Translations under genes and position numbers: made by a program
In this document: piece after piece, positions 4,293 through 5,413 of the stretch
Layout: every line of letters starts with the position of its first letter
Numbering within the stretch: the first letter of the stretch is position 1
Assembly (NCBI GenBank): GCA_007120815.1
Contig: SKMY01000099.1
Span: 1-5,413 of the forward strand
DNA from: Syntrophomonadaceae bacterium
GTDB lineage: Bacteria > Bacillota_D > Dethiobacteria > DTU022 > UBA8154
DNA length: 5,413 bases
Direction: 5' to 3'
Notes under the pieces: model-generated
The model's input: the letters and a program-made list of their open reading frames with translations, nothing else
What the model was told of the DNA's origin: nothing
Databases searched by the model: none

Positions 4293-5237
4293 TTGAAAGA
4301 AAATATGCTGGAAACAATCGGTCAAACACCGCTGGTCAAAATAAACCGATTAAACCCAAATCCCCGAGTAACCATGGCCGTAAAACTGGAAGGCGCAAAC
4401 CCAGGCGGCAGTGTTAAAGACCGGATCGCTTATTACATGATTACTATGGCAGAAAAAGAAGGCAAGCTCACCCGGGATAAAATTATCGTGGAACCGACAA
4501 GCGGAAATACCGGCATCGGGCTGGCTTTAGTCGCCGCCGTAAAAGGTTACCGCCTGCTGGTCACCATGTCAGAATGGATGAGCGAGGAGCGGAGAAAGTC
4601 TATGGAAGCGCTGGGCGCAGAAATCTTGCTTACCGAGGGGGAAAAAGGCACCGATGGTGCCATAGAAAAAGCCCGGGAAATCTATTCAAAAAACCCGGAA
4701 CGCTATTACATGCCCGATCAGTTTTCCACCCCTCACAATGCCCTGGCCCACTATGAAACCACCGCTGTAGAAATACTGGAGCAAACCGGAGGAAAAATCA
4801 CCCATTTTGTGGCCGGAATCGGAACAACCGGAACCCTGATGGGTTGTTCCAAACGGTTTAAAGAATACAACTCGAACATCAAGATTATCGGTGTCGAGCC
4901 TCACAAATGCCATAAGATCCAGGGACTGAAAAACATGGAAGAAGCCATTGTCCCACAGATCTACGACCCGTCCCGGTTAGACAAGAAAGTAAACGTTTCC
5001 GACGAGGATGCCTTTAACATGGCAAAAAAACTGTCCCGGGAAGAAGGAATTTTTTCTGGAATGAGCGCAGGGGCCGCTTTTCATGTGGCGACAGAAATCG
5101 CCAGGGAACTGGATGAAGGGCTAATTGTTACCATTATTCCCGACCGGGGTGAAAAATACATGTCCACACCGCTTTACTGTTTTGACCCGTGCGAGCACCG
5201 CAGTGAGCAGTGCCTGTTGCGTCACTTTCTGGAATAG
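4293..5237 (+). CDS. cysK: PLP-dependent cysteine synthase (CysK/CysM family)
   Basis: A fold-type II PLP enzyme that replaces the activated hydroxyl of serine (O-acetylserine, or O-phosphoserine in some relatives) with sulfide to give cysteine. The 314 residues fit the family. Visible: ETIGQTPLVKI (7-17), the PLP lysine K42 in NPGGSVKDR (36-44), the substrate loop PTSGNTGIGLA (68-78), the phosphate-binding GIGTTGTLMG (175-184), GVEPHKCHKIQGL (200-212), EGIFSGMSAGA (251-261) and IIPDRGEKYMST (281-292). The GTTGT loop and the LKNMEEAIVPQIYD segment (212-225) recall mycobacterial CysM, while HKIQG recalls CysK, so the acyl donor is open. The last 20 residues carry three cysteines (296, 300, 307), unusual for the family as I know it. 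The TTG start is set by the Shine-Dalgarno. The gene diverges from metX and ends in a strong terminator, so it is probably transcribed alone. A cystathionine beta-synthase role is less likely but not excluded. Confidence 0.9.
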   Translation: MKENMLETIGQTPLVKINRLNPNPRVTMAVKLEGANPGGSVKDRIAYYMITMAEKEGKLTRDKIIVEPTSGNTGIGLALVAAVKGYRLLVTMSEWMSEERRKSMEALGAEILLTEGEKGTDGAIEKAREIYSKNPERYYMPDQFSTPHNALAHYETTAVEILEQTGGKITHFVAGIGTTGTLMGCSKRFKEYNSNIKIIGVEPHKCHKIQGLKNMEEAIVPQIYDPSRLDKKVNVSDEDAFNMAKKLSREEGIFSGMSAGAAFHVATEIARELDEGLIVTIIPDRGEKYMSTPLYCFDPCEHRSEQCLLRHFLE

Positions 5238-5251
5238 TTTTATAAAACAAC

Positions 5252-5297
5252 AAAAAAGGGCATTTCCCAATTCAGGAGATGCCCTTTTTCTTTTTTT
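5252..5297. terminator. Bidirectional intrinsic terminator
   Basis: GGGCATTTCC (5258-5267), loop CAATTCA and GGAGATGCCC (5275-5284) form a ten-pair stem with one G-U. On the plus strand it is followed by TTTTTCTTTTTTT, on the minus strand by TTTTTT (5257-5252). It ends the cysteine synthase transcript, 20 bases after its stop, and the converging cold-shock gene transcript, 31 bases after that gene's stop. Confidence 0.92.
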
Positions 5298-5315
5298 CGT
5301 TGAGCCGGCTACAGC

Positions 5316-5413
5316 CTAAAGAATAACGACGTTGGCAGCCTGCAGCCCGCGGTCGCTTTCAACAATGTCAAACTCAACTTTCTGTCCTTCTTCCAGGGTT
5401 TTAAACCCATCCA
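5316..5413 (-). CDS. Cold-shock domain protein, C-terminal part (gene cut by window edge)
   Basis: The reading frame enters from the right edge and ends at TAG (5318-5316). The visible 31 residues include [18 protein letters not shown] followed by [13 protein letters not shown], the C-terminal half of the cold-shock domain of small CspA/CspB-type proteins of about 65 residues. These bind single-stranded RNA and DNA and act as RNA chaperones. The RNA-binding RNP1 and RNP2 motifs and the start lie outside the window, so the exact paralogue cannot be named. The last residues match the normal family end, so the protein is not C-terminally extended. Its transcript runs toward the cysteine synthase gene and stops at the shared terminator. 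Confidence 0.92.
   Translation of the reverse strand, partial: DGFKTLEEGQKVEFDIVESDRGLQAANVVIL

Noticed and set aside
1..5413. Mobile elements, CRISPR array, tRNA or prophage parts
   Set aside because: No direct-repeat arrays, terminal inverted repeats, transposase or integrase motifs, or tRNA cloverleaf were seen.

Overview
The window looks like chromosomal DNA of a Firmicute, most likely an anaerobic Clostridia-type bacterium. The reasons are strong Shine-Dalgarno sites, two TTG starts, a SAM-I (S-box) riboswitch with an intrinsic terminator, a pyruvoyl-type arginine decarboxylase beside a Bacillus-like spermidine synthase, and moderate GC. This is an inference from gene content; no marker gene fixes the genus. 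I see no mobile element, CRISPR array, tRNA or rRNA.

Layout, left to right. Five genes lie head to tail on the minus strand. In transcription order they are metX (3870-2695), an MBL-fold glyoxalase II-like hydrolase (2591-1974), pdaD (1913-1455), speE (1437-592) and pyrG (from 567, running off the left edge). The region 3871-4292 separates metX from a divergent plus-strand cysteine synthase gene (4293-5237). For metX it holds a consensus promoter, a complete SAM-I riboswitch and a terminator/antiterminator switch. For the cysteine synthase gene it holds a weaker candidate promoter region with inverted repeats. A bidirectional terminator (5258-5297) ends the cysteine synthase gene. It also serves a minus-strand cold-shock protein gene, of which only the C-terminal 31 codons are in the window (5316-5413).

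How the genes fit together. MetX activates homoserine for methionine synthesis and the divergent enzyme makes cysteine, so the central region is a sulfur amino acid control point. The SAM riboswitch should stop metX transcription when SAM is plentiful. Downstream, PdaD makes agmatine from arginine. SpeE is an aminopropyltransferase whose donor, decarboxylated SAM, derives from methionine, so methionine supply and polyamine use share one transcriptional direction. The usual bridging enzyme agmatinase (speB) and SAM decarboxylase (speD) are not here.

Most of the window is ordinary housekeeping metabolism. The parts worth a second look are regulatory: the riboswitch and its switch helices, a hairpin placed between a near-perfect Shine-Dalgarno and the TTG start of the MBL-fold gene, and an inverted repeat over the probable start of the cysteine synthase transcript. 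I do not see a wholly new biological system.
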